NCBI RefSeq assembly: GCF_018070045.1
Contig: NZ_JAGPYK010000034.1
Location: 1-64,000 of the forward strand
Direction of reading: 5' to 3'
Origin: Micromonospora sp. U21
GTDB taxonomy: Bacteria; Actinomycetota; Actinomycetes; Mycobacteriales; Micromonosporaceae
Length of the DNA stretch: 64,000 bases
Position numbers and translations under genes: made by a program. Positions 15,370 to 23,910 of this stretch are shown in pieces; within the stretch, counting starts at the first letter, position 1; each line of letters starts with the position of its first letter. The notes beneath the pieces were generated by a model. It did no database searches, was not told the DNA's origin, and saw only the letters and a list, made by a program, of their open reading frames with translations.

Positions 15370-16208
15370 CTCGTTCCTCCTGATGGTGGTTCGGACGGTT
15401 CGGTCAGGTCGTGAACGAGTCGGGCCCGGCGCACCACCGCGGGATCGACGAACCGGCCGTCGGCGTCGAGGACGGCCACCTCGCCGGCCTCCTGCGCGCG
15501 GGCCGCGGCGGAAAGGACGGCCCGCGCGGCCGCCACCTCGGCGGAGGTCGGCGTGAAGACCTCGTGCACGACCGGGATCTGTCGGGGGTGCACCACCGAC
15601 CGGCCGACGAAGCCGTTGGCCTTGGCCCGCTCGGTGCTGGCGCGCAGGCCGTCGAGGTCGGCGACGTCGGTGTAGACGCTCTGCACGGGCGAGGGGAGCC
15701 CAGCGGCGCGGGCCGCGACCACCACCCAGCCGCGCGCCCAGGCCAGCCCGTCGTCGCCGGTCACCCGTAGGTCGGCCGACAGGTCGGCCTCGCCCAGCCC
15801 CAGCCCGGCGACCAGGGGATGCGCGGTGGCCAACTCGGCCGCCCGGGCCAGCCCGGCGGCGCTTTCCAGGAGCAGTTGCAGCGGCAGCCCGGCCCGGGTG
15901 GCGACTTCGCGGATCACGGCCGGGTCTTCGCACCGGGGCACCCGCAAGCCGGTCAGCTCCAACCCGGCCAGCGCGTCGATGTCGTCCTCGCCCCATGGGC
16001 CGGTCGGGTCGTTCACGCGTACCCACAGCGATCGCTCGTGGAGGCCCTGGGAGGCCAGCCGCAGGGCGGTTTCCCGGGCGGTCGCCTTCTGGGCCGGCGG
16101 CACCGCGTCCTCGAGGTCGACGACCACCGCGTCGGCGCCGGCGGCGAGGGCCTTCGCGACCCGGTCGGCGCGGTGGCCGGGCACGTAGAGCCAGGATCGC
16201 GGGGTCAC
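15366..16208 (-). CDS. HpcH/HpaI aldolase / CitE-like lyase
   Basis: A 280-aa protein. SWLYVPGHRADRVAKALAAGADAVVVDLEDAV is the CitE signature with the VxDLEDAV metal/acid site. WVRVND, LLLESAAGL (catalytic Glu) and LGLGEADLSADL follow in the normal order. Relatives split citryl-, citramalyl-, malyl- or methylmalyl-CoA into an acyl-CoA and a keto acid. Together with the CoA-transferase at the far end of the divergent operon, this suggests that the pathway makes a CoA ester and cleaves it by retro-aldol. It overlaps iclR and the cyclase gene by 4 bp each. Confidence 0.88.
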   Translation of the reverse strand: MTPRSWLYVPGHRADRVAKALAAGADAVVVDLEDAVPPAQKATARETALRLASQGLHERSLWVRVNDPTGPWGEDDIDALAGLELTGLRVPRCEDPAVIREVATRAGLPLQLLLESAAGLARAAELATAHPLVAGLGLGEADLSADLRVTGDDGLAWARGWVVVAARAAGLPSPVQSVYTDVADLDGLRASTERAKANGFVGRSVVHPRQIPVVHEVFTPTSAEVAAARAVLSAAARAQEAGEVAVLDADGRFVDPAVVRRARLVHDLTEPSEPPSGGTS

Positions 16209-16981
16209 TTGGGGAGCCCGCCGGACCAGCCCAGCGCCCGCGAGATGCGGTCAGCGGCCTCCCACACGAGCGGACCGAAGCGTTCCCGGGCGGCCGCGTC
16301 GACCCGGTGCGCGGGGCCGCAGACCGAGATGGCGCCGACGACTGTGCCGTCGATGCCGAAGACGGGCGAGGCGACCGAGCCCGCGCCCTCCTGGCGTTCG
16401 CCGTCGGAGTTGGCTACCCCGGTCTCGCGGATCGCGGTGAGCCGCGAGCGGAGCAGGTCGTGGTCGGTCACTGTGCGGCTGGTCAGCGACGGCAGTTCGG
16501 CGGCGAGCACGGACTCCCGCTCGGTGTCGGGCAGGAAGGCCAGGATGCAGGTGCTGGAGCTGCCGGCGTGCAGGGGGAAACGGCGACCCACCTCGACCGT
16601 CATCTTGATTTCCCGGGTGGACTCGACCTGGTCGAGGTAGACCCGGCCGCTGTGCACCCGCGCCGACACGGTCGTCGTCTCGCCGGTGGCCAGTTGCAGC
16701 TCGCGTAGGACCGGCATCGCGACCGTGCGCAGCTGCGATTCGCGCAGCGCGCGGGCGCCGAGTGCGGCGGCCGCCGGGCCGAGCTGGTAGCCGCGGCTCG
16801 CCGGGTCGCTGACCAGCAGCCGGCGCTCGACCAGCGTCTGCAGGATCCGGTGCACCACGGCCTTGGACAGGTCGAGGCTGCGCGCTATCGCGGTGACCCC
16901 GAGGAAGTCCGGCCCGTCGGTGAACAGGAGAAGGACGTCGGCCACGCGGCTCGCCGCCTCGGTGCCCTGACTTTCTGCCAC
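16205..16981 (-). CDS. IclR-family transcriptional regulator
   Basis: A 258-aa protein starting at GTG 16981 with GGGAGA upstream. The open frame to 17032 runs across the operator and promoter and is therefore unlikely. The winged helix-turn-helix lies at about 12-75 (FLGVTAIARSLDLSKAVVHRILQTLVERRLL), followed by the IclR ligand domain (HAGSSSTCILAFLP, ETGVANSDGERQEGAGSVASPVFG). It heads the leftward operon, and palindromes flank both divergent promoters, so it most likely controls itself, the lyase/cyclase/MmgE operon and the importer operon. The position of its own site over the transcription start suggests repression lifted by a pathway acid. Confidence 0.92.
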   Translation of the reverse strand: MAESQGTEAASRVADVLLLFTDGPDFLGVTAIARSLDLSKAVVHRILQTLVERRLLVSDPASRGYQLGPAAAALGARALRESQLRTVAMPVLRELQLATGETTTVSARVHSGRVYLDQVESTREIKMTVEVGRRFPLHAGSSSTCILAFLPDTERESVLAAELPSLTSRTVTDHDLLRSRLTAIRETGVANSDGERQEGAGSVASPVFGIDGTVVGAISVCGPAHRVDAAARERFGPLVWEAADRISRALGWSGGLPK

Positions 16982-17003
16982 GTCTTCATCTCCCAGTGCG
17001 GTG

Positions 17004-17019
17004 TTTCCGCCAGCGGAAC
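17004..17019. promoter_or_regulatory. IclR operator 1 (iclR side)
   Basis: TTCCGC-CA-GCGGAA at 17005-17018 is a perfect inverted repeat. It lies just downstream of the predicted -10 of the leftward promoter, covering the expected transcription start of iclR. Sites 2 and 3 (17146-17164, 27949-27965) share the TTCCG/CGGAA half-sites but with a 5-base instead of 4-base core spacing. Assignment to this IclR is by position and recurrence. Confidence 0.7.
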
Positions 17020-17022
17020 ACG

Positions 17023-17051
17023 ATTCCAGCACCGACCGGCCCGAGGGTCAA
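17023..17051 (-). promoter_or_regulatory. Promoter of the iclR operon
   Basis: Read leftward, TTGACC (17051-17046), a 17-base spacer and TGGAAT (17028-17023) form a good sigma-A-like promoter. It ends about 42 bases before the iclR GTG, and operator 1 begins directly after the -10 hexamer. Confidence 0.6.
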
Positions 17052-17145
17052 GCCCCCAATGTGGCGTTATCCAGGGTTGAAGAAGATTCTGCGACGAACC
17101 CTTGACCCAGCCGAACGGGCAGTGCCAGCATCATGCCCCATGCGA

Positions 17146-17164
17146 TGTTCCGTGCGGCGGAACA
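17146..17164. promoter_or_regulatory. IclR operator 2 (importer side)
   Basis: TGTTCCG-TGCGG-CGGAACA is a perfect 7-bp inverted repeat with a 5-base centre, 21 bp before the ATG of the importer binding protein. A weak rightward promoter (TTGACC at 17102-17107 and CAGCAT 18 bases later) would place the start of transcription just ahead of it. Mirror position to operator 1. Confidence 0.7.
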
Positions 17165-17184
17165 CGGTCACCCCAGGAGCTGAC

Positions 17185-18432
17185 ATGAGGAAGACCTGGA
17201 CCCTGAGCCTCGCCTTGACCCTGCCGCTGGCCCTCGCCGCGTGTGGCGGGTCCGGGCCCGCCGGCACGACCAACGGCGGCGGTGCCCAGTCCGGTGGCAC
17301 CATAAAGATCGGTTCTCTGCACCCGCTGAGCGGCGCGGCCGCGGCTGACGGGCAGCAGATGGACAACGGAGCCAAGCTGGCCGTCGAGGCCATCAACAAC
17401 GCCGGTGGCATCAAGTCGCAGGGCGGCAAGAAGCTGGAACTGGTGAGCGCCGACACCCAGGGCAAGCCGGAGGTCGGCCAGAGCGAGGCGCAGCGCCTCA
17501 TTCAGGATGGCGTGGTCGGCCTGGTCGGCACCTACCAGAGCGCGGTCACTGCGAACGTGTCCACGGTGGCCGAACGCAACAAGGTGCCGCTGGTGATCGA
17601 CGTGTCCAGCGCGGACTCGATTCTCTCCCAGGGCTACAAGTACACGTTCCGGGTGCAGCCCAGCTCCACCGTGCTCGGCACCGCCGGCGCGCAGTTCCTC
17701 GACCAGGTGGCCAAGGCAGCCAACCAGCCGGTCAAGACCGTGGCGGTGCTGCACGAGCAGGGTCCGTTCGGCAGCGCCGTACGTGACGCCTTCAAGGCCG
17801 AGGCGGAGAAGGCCGGCATCAAGGTCGGCCCGGCGATCGCCTACGACGCCGCCAACGTCTCCGACCTGACCACCCAGGTCACCCAGGTCAAGGCCAGTGG
17901 CGCCGACGTGCTGATGGTGTCCGGCTACTACCGCGACGGCGTGCTGGCGGCCAAGGCCGTCGCCACCGTCAAGCCGCCGGCCCTGAAAGCGGTCTACGGC
18001 GTCGCCAACGGTGCGTTCGACCTCCCGCAGTTCCCGAAGGAGGCAGGCGCCGCAGCCGAGGGCTTCTTCGACGCCAACTACCACGCCGACATGACCAACG
18101 CCGACACGCAGGCGCTGGCCAAGCTCTACCAGGAGCGTTACAACGACCAGATCCGCACCGGCGCGGTGCTCGCACACGACTCGGTCAAGGTGATCGCCGA
18201 CGCGCTGGAGCGGGCCGGCAGCGCCGAACCGGCCAAGGTGCGCGACGCGATCGCCAGCGGCTCGGTGCCCACCCTGATCGCCGGCAACGGCCCGATCAAG
18301 TTCGGCCCGACCGGAGAGAACGAGAACGCCACGCCGATCCTCATGCAGGTCCAGGGTGGCGTGGTCAAGCAGGTGTTCCCGGCCGACAAGGCGGAGGAGA
18401 AGCCCCTCTACCCCGCCTTCAAGAGCCAGTGA
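17185..18432 (+). CDS. LivJ-type ABC transporter substrate-binding lipoprotein
   Basis: A 415-aa protein with CAGGAGC before ATG 17185; earlier in-frame starts run through the operator. It has a signal peptide with lipobox LALAAC-GG at about residue 18-21, then a Ser/Gly linker and a two-lobed periplasmic-binding fold (KIGSLHPLSGAAAADGQQMDNGAKLAVEAINNAGGI). The mature domain fits the HAAT/LivJ family, which binds branched-chain amino acids but also aromatic acids, amides, urea and dicarboxylates. It is first of five importer genes and overlaps the permease start by 4 bp. In this context the ligand is more likely the pathway substrate than leucine. Confidence 0.92.
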   Translation: MRKTWTLSLALTLPLALAACGGSGPAGTTNGGGAQSGGTIKIGSLHPLSGAAAADGQQMDNGAKLAVEAINNAGGIKSQGGKKLELVSADTQGKPEVGQSEAQRLIQDGVVGLVGTYQSAVTANVSTVAERNKVPLVIDVSSADSILSQGYKYTFRVQPSSTVLGTAGAQFLDQVAKAANQPVKTVAVLHEQGPFGSAVRDAFKAEAEKAGIKVGPAIAYDAANVSDLTTQVTQVKASGADVLMVSGYYRDGVLAAKAVATVKPPALKAVYGVANGAFDLPQFPKEAGAAAEGFFDANYHADMTNADTQALAKLYQERYNDQIRTGAVLAHDSVKVIADALERAGSAEPAKVRDAIASGSVPTLIAGNGPIKFGPTGENENATPILMQVQGGVVKQVFPADKAEEKPLYPAFKSQ

Positions 18433-19460
18433 CCACGCCAGCCGACCAGGGTCACGCCGCCGCCGGCAGCGGCGGCGTGGCAACCCTGGATCCCGACGAG
18501 GTACGCCCGACCCGCGGCCGTACCGTGCCGTGGCTGCGGATCGCGGTGATCGCCGCGTTGGTCGTGCTCGCGGTCGTGCTCGCGTACGTCCGCTCCGGCA
18601 GCGGGGTCGTCGTCGTGCAGGCGATGGCCACCGGTGTCCTGATCGGCGGCGTCTACGGCCTGATCGCGATGGGCCTCACGCTGATCTTCGGTGTCCTCGA
18701 CATCGTCAACTTCGCCCACGGCAGCTTCCTGGCGCTGGCCTTGTTCCTGACGTTCGGGCTGACCCAGGCCGGATTGCATCCCTATCTCGCGCTCGCCGTC
18801 AGCGTGCCGGCGATGTTCGTGCTCGGCTTGCTGGTGCAGCGCGGCATCCTGGCCGGCGCGATGGGCAAGCCGCTGGAGAACCAGCTGCTGATCACGCTGG
18901 GCATCTCGCTGATCATCGAGAACGCGCTGCTGCTGTTCTTCGGCGGGAACCCGCGCTCGGTGGCCCTGCCCGGCGACCGCGGCGTGCCGATCTTCGAAGC
19001 GGTGGCCAACCTGTCCCGGATCCTCGCCTTCGTCGGCGCGCTGATCCTGGCCGGACTGCTCTACCTGCTGCTGCAGCGCACCCGGCTGGGCACCGCGATC
19101 CGCGCGGTGGCCGCCAACGACACCGGCGCGCAGCTGGTCGGTATCGACACCCGGGTCATCTACGCGGTGACCTTCGCCCTCGGCACCGCCTGCGCCGGCG
19201 CCGCTGGCACGCTCGTCGCCCCACTGGTCACCATCGAGCCCACCACCGGTTCGCTGTTCAACATCGTGGCCTTCGTGGTGGTGGTGCTGGGCGGCATGGG
19301 CAACGTCGTCGGCGCGCTGGTCGGCGGTCTGGTCATCGGGTTGGCCGAGCAGCTCGGCGGCATCTACCTGCCGGGACAGTCGCCCCTGCTGTCGGTGTTC
19401 ATCGTCTTCGTACTCGTGCTCTTCCTGCGCCCGCAGGGACTCTTCGGGAGGTCGGCATGA
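18429..19460 (+). CDS. livH: LivH-type ABC permease
   Basis: A 343-aa protein from GTG 18429, overlapping the binding-protein stop (GTGA). After a cytoplasmic N-terminal extension of about 35 residues there are roughly eight membrane segments. The LivH motif GLIAMGLTLIFGVLDIVNFAHGSFLALA is at about 75-105, and the C-terminal half contains AVAANDTGAQLVGIDTRVIYAVTFALGTACAGAAG, the permease EAA-like loop. It pairs with LivM as the inner-membrane channel. ATGA overlap with the next gene shows coupled translation. Confidence 0.92.
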   Translation: MTTPADQGHAAAGSGGVATLDPDEVRPTRGRTVPWLRIAVIAALVVLAVVLAYVRSGSGVVVVQAMATGVLIGGVYGLIAMGLTLIFGVLDIVNFAHGSFLALALFLTFGLTQAGLHPYLALAVSVPAMFVLGLLVQRGILAGAMGKPLENQLLITLGISLIIENALLLFFGGNPRSVALPGDRGVPIFEAVANLSRILAFVGALILAGLLYLLLQRTRLGTAIRAVAANDTGAQLVGIDTRVIYAVTFALGTACAGAAGTLVAPLVTIEPTTGSLFNIVAFVVVVLGGMGNVVGALVGGLVIGLAEQLGGIYLPGQSPLLSVFIVFVLVLFLRPQGLFGRSA

Positions 19461-20506
19461 CGACCACCACCGACACGCCGGCACCGGAGACAGCGGCCGG
19501 CAGGCCGCTGCCCCGCCTGCCGTGGAACAAGCACCTGGTGGCCATCGCGGTACTCGCCGTGCTGCTGGTGCCGCTGCCGCTGATCCTTCCGTCGGCGCAG
19601 GCATCGGTCGCGGTGCGGGTGCTCATCTTCGCCCTGATGAGCATCGGCTGGAACATGATGAGTGGCTTCGGCGGCATGTTCAGCTTCGGGCACGCGGCCT
19701 ACTTCGGAATCGGCGCGTACACCAGCGCCTGGCTTTTGGTCGAGCACCGGGCGTCGCCGTGGATCGGGATGCTCGCCGGCATGGTGATGGCCGCGGCGTT
19801 CGCCGCGCTGATCGGCTTTCTCGCGCTGCGGTACAAGCTGCGCGGCGCCTACTTCGCGCTGGCCACCTTCGCGTTCGCCGAGATGCTCCGGCTCTGGGCG
19901 ACAAACAGCGACTTCGTCAACCGCGCGGTCGGCTACCACGTGCCGCTGCGTCCCGACAGCTCGTGGTGGTGGATCCAGTTCGAGCCAGCGTCGCCGAACT
20001 ACTTCTGGATCGCGCTTGGGCTCACCGTCGCCGCACTGGTGATCAGCGTGCAGTTCGTCCGCTCGCGCGCCGGACAGTTCACCAAGGCCGCCCGCGACGA
20101 CGAGGACGCGGCGGCAGCGGTCGGCATCCCGGTGATGCGCTACAAGCTGCTGACGATGGCGCTATCCGCCGCGATCACCTCTGTCGCCGGCGCCTTCTAC
20201 GTGCAGTACTTCCTGTTCATTGATCCGGACCTGGCGTTCGGGTCGAGCGTGTCGATCCAGGCGATCCTGCCGGCCGTGATCGGCGGGGTGGCGACCATCT
20301 GGGGCCCGGTAATCGGCGCCGTGGTGATGGGCCCGCTCAACGACGTGACGGCGACGGTGCTGCGCAACCCGCCACCCGCGCTGGAGTTCCTGCAGGGGCG
20401 CAGCGGCCTGGACGTGATCGTCTACGGCACCCTGTTGATCATCATCGTGCTGCTCCTGCCGAAAGGCATCTACGGAACGATCCGCCAAAGGTGGTCCCGG
20501 CGATGA
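19457..20506 (+). CDS. livM: LivM-type ABC permease
   Basis: A 349-aa protein from ATG 19457 with GGGAGGTC upstream. IGWNMMSGFGGMFSFGHAAYFGIGAYTSA is the LivM signature, and TKAARDDEDAAAAVGIPVMRYKLLTMALSAAITSVAGAFY is the loop that contacts the ATPase. The hydrophobic pattern indicates 8-10 membrane helices. It overlaps both neighbours by 4 bp and completes the LivHM channel. Confidence 0.92.
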   Translation: MTTTTDTPAPETAAGRPLPRLPWNKHLVAIAVLAVLLVPLPLILPSAQASVAVRVLIFALMSIGWNMMSGFGGMFSFGHAAYFGIGAYTSAWLLVEHRASPWIGMLAGMVMAAAFAALIGFLALRYKLRGAYFALATFAFAEMLRLWATNSDFVNRAVGYHVPLRPDSSWWWIQFEPASPNYFWIALGLTVAALVISVQFVRSRAGQFTKAARDDEDAAAAVGIPVMRYKLLTMALSAAITSVAGAFYVQYFLFIDPDLAFGSSVSIQAILPAVIGGVATIWGPVIGAVVMGPLNDVTATVLRNPPPALEFLQGRSGLDVIVYGTLLIIIVLLLPKGIYGTIRQRWSRR

Positions 20507-21234
20507 CACTGCTTCGGGTCGAGGGAATCTCCAAGTCGTTCAAGGGCCTGCGGGCGGTCGACGAGGTGAGCTTCGAGGTCGCCGAGGGCAGCATCCTCGG
20601 CGTCATCGGGGCCAACGGCGCCGGCAAGACCACGGTGTTCAACCTCATCGCGGGTGCGTTGCGGCCGGACACCGGCCGGGTGCACCTGGGCGGCAAGGAA
20701 ATCACCGGGCACGCGCCGCACAACGTGACCGCAGCGGGCATGACCCGGACGTTCCAGCTGATGCGGCCGTTCTATTCGATGACCGTGCTGGAGAACGTCA
20801 CGATCGCGGTGCTGGCCGGCGGCGCCGCCAAGCGCACGGCCCGGACCGCCGCCGCCGAGCTGATCGATCGGATCGGCCTCGGCCGGTGGCGCGACTCGGC
20901 GACCGAGGGCCTGCCCACCGCGGCCCTCAAGCGGCTGGAGCTGGCCCGGGCGTTGGCCAGCAAACCCCGCGTGCTGTTGCTCGACGAGGTGCTGGCCGGC
21001 CTGGTGCCCGCGGAGCGGGCGCCGGTGATGGAGCTGCTGGAGCGGCTGCGCACCGAAGACGGCGTGACGCTCGTCTTCGTCGAACACATCATGGCTGCGG
21101 TCATGCGGCTGTCGGACTCGGTGCTCGTGCTCGATCTGGGCCGGGTGCTCACCTCGGGCTCACCGCAGGAGGTGACCCGTGATCCGCGGGTCATCGAGGC
21201 CTACCTCGGGGAGGACCCGCATGCTCACGCTTGA
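20503..21234 (+). CDS. livG: LivG-type ABC ATPase
   Basis: A 243-aa protein starting at ATG 20503. Walker A GANGAGKTT (about residues 38-46) and Walker B VLLLDEVLAGL are clear, with the LivG-type inserted loop RTFQLMRPFYSMTVLENV. The ABC signature is unusual (LPTAALKRLELARAL), lacking the standard LSGGQ, and Walker B is followed by EV in place of EP. LivG proteins often have altered signatures, and LivF supplies a canonical one. The 3' end overlaps the next gene by 14 bp. Confidence 0.9.
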   Translation: MTLLRVEGISKSFKGLRAVDEVSFEVAEGSILGVIGANGAGKTTVFNLIAGALRPDTGRVHLGGKEITGHAPHNVTAAGMTRTFQLMRPFYSMTVLENVTIAVLAGGAAKRTARTAAAELIDRIGLGRWRDSATEGLPTAALKRLELARALASKPRVLLLDEVLAGLVPAERAPVMELLERLRTEDGVTLVFVEHIMAAVMRLSDSVLVLDLGRVLTSGSPQEVTRDPRVIEAYLGEDPHAHA

Positions 21235-21922
21235 GGGGGTCAGCGCCGGCTACCACGGCCTGCAGATCCTGCACGAGCTCGACCTGCGGGTCGAGGAGGG
21301 CGAGATCGTGGCGATTGTCGGCGCCAACGGTGCCGGCAAGACCACCACGCTGAAGACCATTTCCGGGCTGGTCAAACCGACCGGGGGCACGATCACTTTC
21401 AACGGCGGACGGGCCGACGGCGTACGCCCGAGCGAGCTGGTCGCCCGTGGGCTGCTGCACGTGCCGGAGGGGCGGGCGCTGTTCGGGCCGCTCAGCGTCG
21501 AGGAGAACCTGCGGATGGGCGGCTGGACCCGTGGCCGCAAGCCGCTCGATGAGCCGTTGGGCGAGGTCTTCGACCTGTTCCCGATCCTCGCCGAGCGGCG
21601 CGCCCAAGCCGCCGAGACGCTCAGTGGCGGGCAGCAGCAGATGCTCGCGATCGGCAGGGCGTTGATGGCCGGTCCAGGGCTGTTGCTGCTCGACGAGCCG
21701 TCTACCGGCCTGTCGCCGAAGCTGACCTGGACCGTGCTCGACGCGATCAAGGCGATCCGCGACCGGGGCGTCTCGGTGCTGCTGGTCGAGCAGAACGCCG
21801 CGCACGCGCTCAACCTGGCCGACCGGGCGTACGTGCTGGAGAGCGGCAGCCTGGTCCTCGAAGGCCCGGGACCGGAGCTCGCCCGCGACGATCGGGTCCG
21901 AGCCGCCTACCTGGGGCTCTAA
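21221..21922 (+). CDS. livF: LivF-type ABC ATPase
   Basis: A 233-aa protein from ATG 21221 with GGGGAGGA upstream, overlapping livG by 14 bp. Walker A GANGAGKTT, signature LSGGQQQMLAIGRAL, Walker B LLLLDEPSTGLSP and the H-loop region are all standard. The segment HVPEGRALFGPLSVEENLRMG is diagnostic for LivF. It completes the importer; the following MmgE/PrpD gene begins one base after its stop. Confidence 0.92.
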   Translation: MLTLEGVSAGYHGLQILHELDLRVEEGEIVAIVGANGAGKTTTLKTISGLVKPTGGTITFNGGRADGVRPSELVARGLLHVPEGRALFGPLSVEENLRMGGWTRGRKPLDEPLGEVFDLFPILAERRAQAAETLSGGQQQMLAIGRALMAGPGLLLLDEPSTGLSPKLTWTVLDAIKAIRDRGVSVLLVEQNAAHALNLADRAYVLESGSLVLEGPGPELARDDRVRAAYLGL

Positions 21923-21923
21923 C

Positions 21924-23258
21924 GTGACGTCCACTGTGGAAGCTGTGGCCCGGCTCGGCACCTGGGCCGCCGGGCTCCGCTGGTCCGACGTCCCGGACGC
22001 CGTCCGCGACCGGCTCGGGCTGGTGCTGCTCGACTCGCTCGGCGTGACCGTGGTCGGCGCCCGGCAGGCCGAGCAGCGGGCCCTGGTCGCCGCATGGCGT
22101 CCCGGGTCCGGGCCCGCGCCGCTGGTCGGGGCCGGCGCGACCACCACCGTCGAGGCGGCAGCCTGGCTGAACGCGACCGCGATGGCGCGGCTCGAGCTCG
22201 ACGAGGGCCACAAGTACGCGAAGGGTCATCCGGCGGCGCACGGGCTGCCAGCGGTGCTGGCGCTCGCCGCCGACCTCGGCGCCTCCGGTCCGGAGACGAT
22301 GTCGGCGCTGCTGGCGGCCTACGAGGTGGCGGCGCGTTTCGGCCGGGCCACCACCCTTCGGACCGGCGCGCATCCACACGGCAGCTGGGGCGTCGCGGGC
22401 GCGGCGGCCGGCTGTGCGCGGTTGCTCGGCCTGCCCGGTGAGGGCGTCGCCGCAGCGATCGACGCAGGCGCCGGCCTGCCGGTGGCCGGGCACTTCGCCA
22501 GCGCGCTGGACGGCAACCCGGTCCGCGACGCCTGGCTGGGAGCCGCCAACGTGTCCGGGTTGGCGGCGGCGCGGATGGCCGCGGCCGGCGTCGCCCGCAA
22601 CACCGGTACGCCCTCGTTGTCGCTCGGCGACGTGCTCGGCCGGTTCGACCCCGCGCCGCTCACCGACGGGCTCGGCACCCGGTGGGACGTGCAGCTCGGC
22701 TATTTCAAGCGGCACGCGTCCTGCTCGTTCACCCACCCGGCGGCTGACGCGGCCCTGCTGATGCGGGCCGACGGGCTGACGCTGGACGCCATCGAGGAGG
22801 TCCTGGTCGAGACCCACTCGCTGGCCGGCGGGCTCGGCCGGACGAGTTGGGACAGCCGGTTGGCCGCGCTGTTCTCGACGCCGTTCGTGGTGTCCGCCGC
22901 GCTGGTGCACGGCACCGTCGACCCCGCCGTTTCCGCCGACGACCAGCGCGACGACCCGCGCGTACGCGCGTTGGCCGCCAAGGTGGTGCTGCGGGTGGCT
23001 CCGGACCTCGACGCCCGACTGCCCGACGAGCGTGCGGCCCGCGTCACCGTCCGCACCCTCGGCGGGCCACCCAAGGTGATTGAGGTGCCCAACCCGGTCG
23101 GCGACGCGGCCTACCACCCGATGACCGAAGGCGACGTGCTCGCGCTGCTCGGACGCCTGCTCGACCCCGACACCGTCCGAGCCGTGCACGAGGTCGCCGC
23201 CGGCCTGGCTGGCACCACCGACGTCGGGCCCGACCTGCGCCGGCTCGCCGAGATCTAG
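21924..23258 (+). CDS. MmgE/PrpD family protein (paralogue D)
   Basis: A 444-aa protein from GTG 21924, one base after the livF stop. The active-site segment LELDEGHKYAKGHPAAHGLPAVLALA matches the GHP-A-x-H subtype of paralogues A and C. AYEVAARFGRATTLRTGAHPHGSWGVAGAAAGCARLLG is especially like paralogue C, and YFKRHASCSFTHPAADAALL is the matching substrate-side block. Being directly attached to the importer, it may act on the newly imported compound. The fourth full-length member of the family within 16 kb. Confidence 0.9.
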   Translation: MTSTVEAVARLGTWAAGLRWSDVPDAVRDRLGLVLLDSLGVTVVGARQAEQRALVAAWRPGSGPAPLVGAGATTTVEAAAWLNATAMARLELDEGHKYAKGHPAAHGLPAVLALAADLGASGPETMSALLAAYEVAARFGRATTLRTGAHPHGSWGVAGAAAGCARLLGLPGEGVAAAIDAGAGLPVAGHFASALDGNPVRDAWLGAANVSGLAAARMAAAGVARNTGTPSLSLGDVLGRFDPAPLTDGLGTRWDVQLGYFKRHASCSFTHPAADAALLMRADGLTLDAIEEVLVETHSLAGGLGRTSWDSRLAALFSTPFVVSAALVHGTVDPAVSADDQRDDPRVRALAAKVVLRVAPDLDARLPDERAARVTVRTLGGPPKVIEVPNPVGDAAYHPMTEGDVLALLGRLLDPDTVRAVHEVAAGLAGTTDVGPDLRRLAEI

Positions 23259-23268
23259 GAGAGAGACC

Positions 23269-23910
23269 GTGCGGATCTACGCCGTGACCCCGATCCATGT
23301 CGACGCCGAGGAACTGGCTCGCCGGCAGGCGCGCTACGCCGCGCTGTCGCCGCCGGGCATCGACGTCGTGCTGCACGACATCGGAGCGGACGCACCGCGC
23401 GCCCTGGACACCAACGCGCAGGTGCGGGAGAGCGAGGCGCTGGTCACCGCGGCGCTGCGCGGCGCGCCGGCCGGCTTCGACGCGCTGCTGCCGGACTGCG
23501 TCCTCGACCCCGGTGTGGCGGACCTCGCCGGCACCCTGCCGGTGCCGGTCTTCGGACTGCTCCGTCTCAGCCTCGGCTGGGCCGTGCTGAGCGGGCGCAG
23601 GTGCGCGGCGGTGGCCCGCAACCAGGCGATCGCCGACGAGATCACAGCCCGGGCCGGGGTCTACGGGTGGTCGGCCGACCTGCTCGGCGTCGAGGTGCTC
23701 GACCTCGACGTGCACGCGATCGCCGACACCTCCCGCTGGGCCAGCACACTTGGCGTTGCCGTCGGCACGCTCGCCGCGGGCGGCGCGCGTTCGGTGATCA
23801 ACGGCTGCTCGGCCGTCGACCTGCCGGCCGGCGCCAGCCTGCCAGCTCGGGTGGTGGACCCGACCGCCCTGGCGCTGCGGCTGATCGGAGCGGGGGAGGT
23901 GGGCGCGTGA
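23269..23910 (+). CDS. Aspartate/glutamate/hydantoin racemase family protein
   Basis: A 213-aa protein from GTG 23269 with AGGAGAG upstream. Two catalytic-type cysteines are in place: Cys77 (LLPDCVLDPG) and Cys180 (VINGCSAVDL), close to the Cys76/Cys181 pair of hydantoin racemases. MRIYAVTPIHVDAEELARRQARYAALSPPGIDVVLHDI fits the N-terminus. The expected reaction is cofactor-free racemisation or isomerisation at an acidic alpha carbon; maleate isomerases belong to the same fold. Next to a hydantoinase-like amidohydrolase, a cyclic ureide or imide substrate is plausible. Confidence 0.82.
   Translation: MRIYAVTPIHVDAEELARRQARYAALSPPGIDVVLHDIGADAPRALDTNAQVRESEALVTAALRGAPAGFDALLPDCVLDPGVADLAGTLPVPVFGLLRLSLGWAVLSGRRCAAVARNQAIADEITARAGVYGWSADLLGVEVLDLDVHAIADTSRWASTLGVAVGTLAAGGARSVINGCSAVDLPAGASLPARVVDPTALALRLIGAGEVGA

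Noticed and set aside
18408..19604. 398-codon leftward frame across livH and livM
   Set aside because: Low-complexity His/Gln/Asp-rich translation typical of antisense to membrane proteins in GC-rich DNA.
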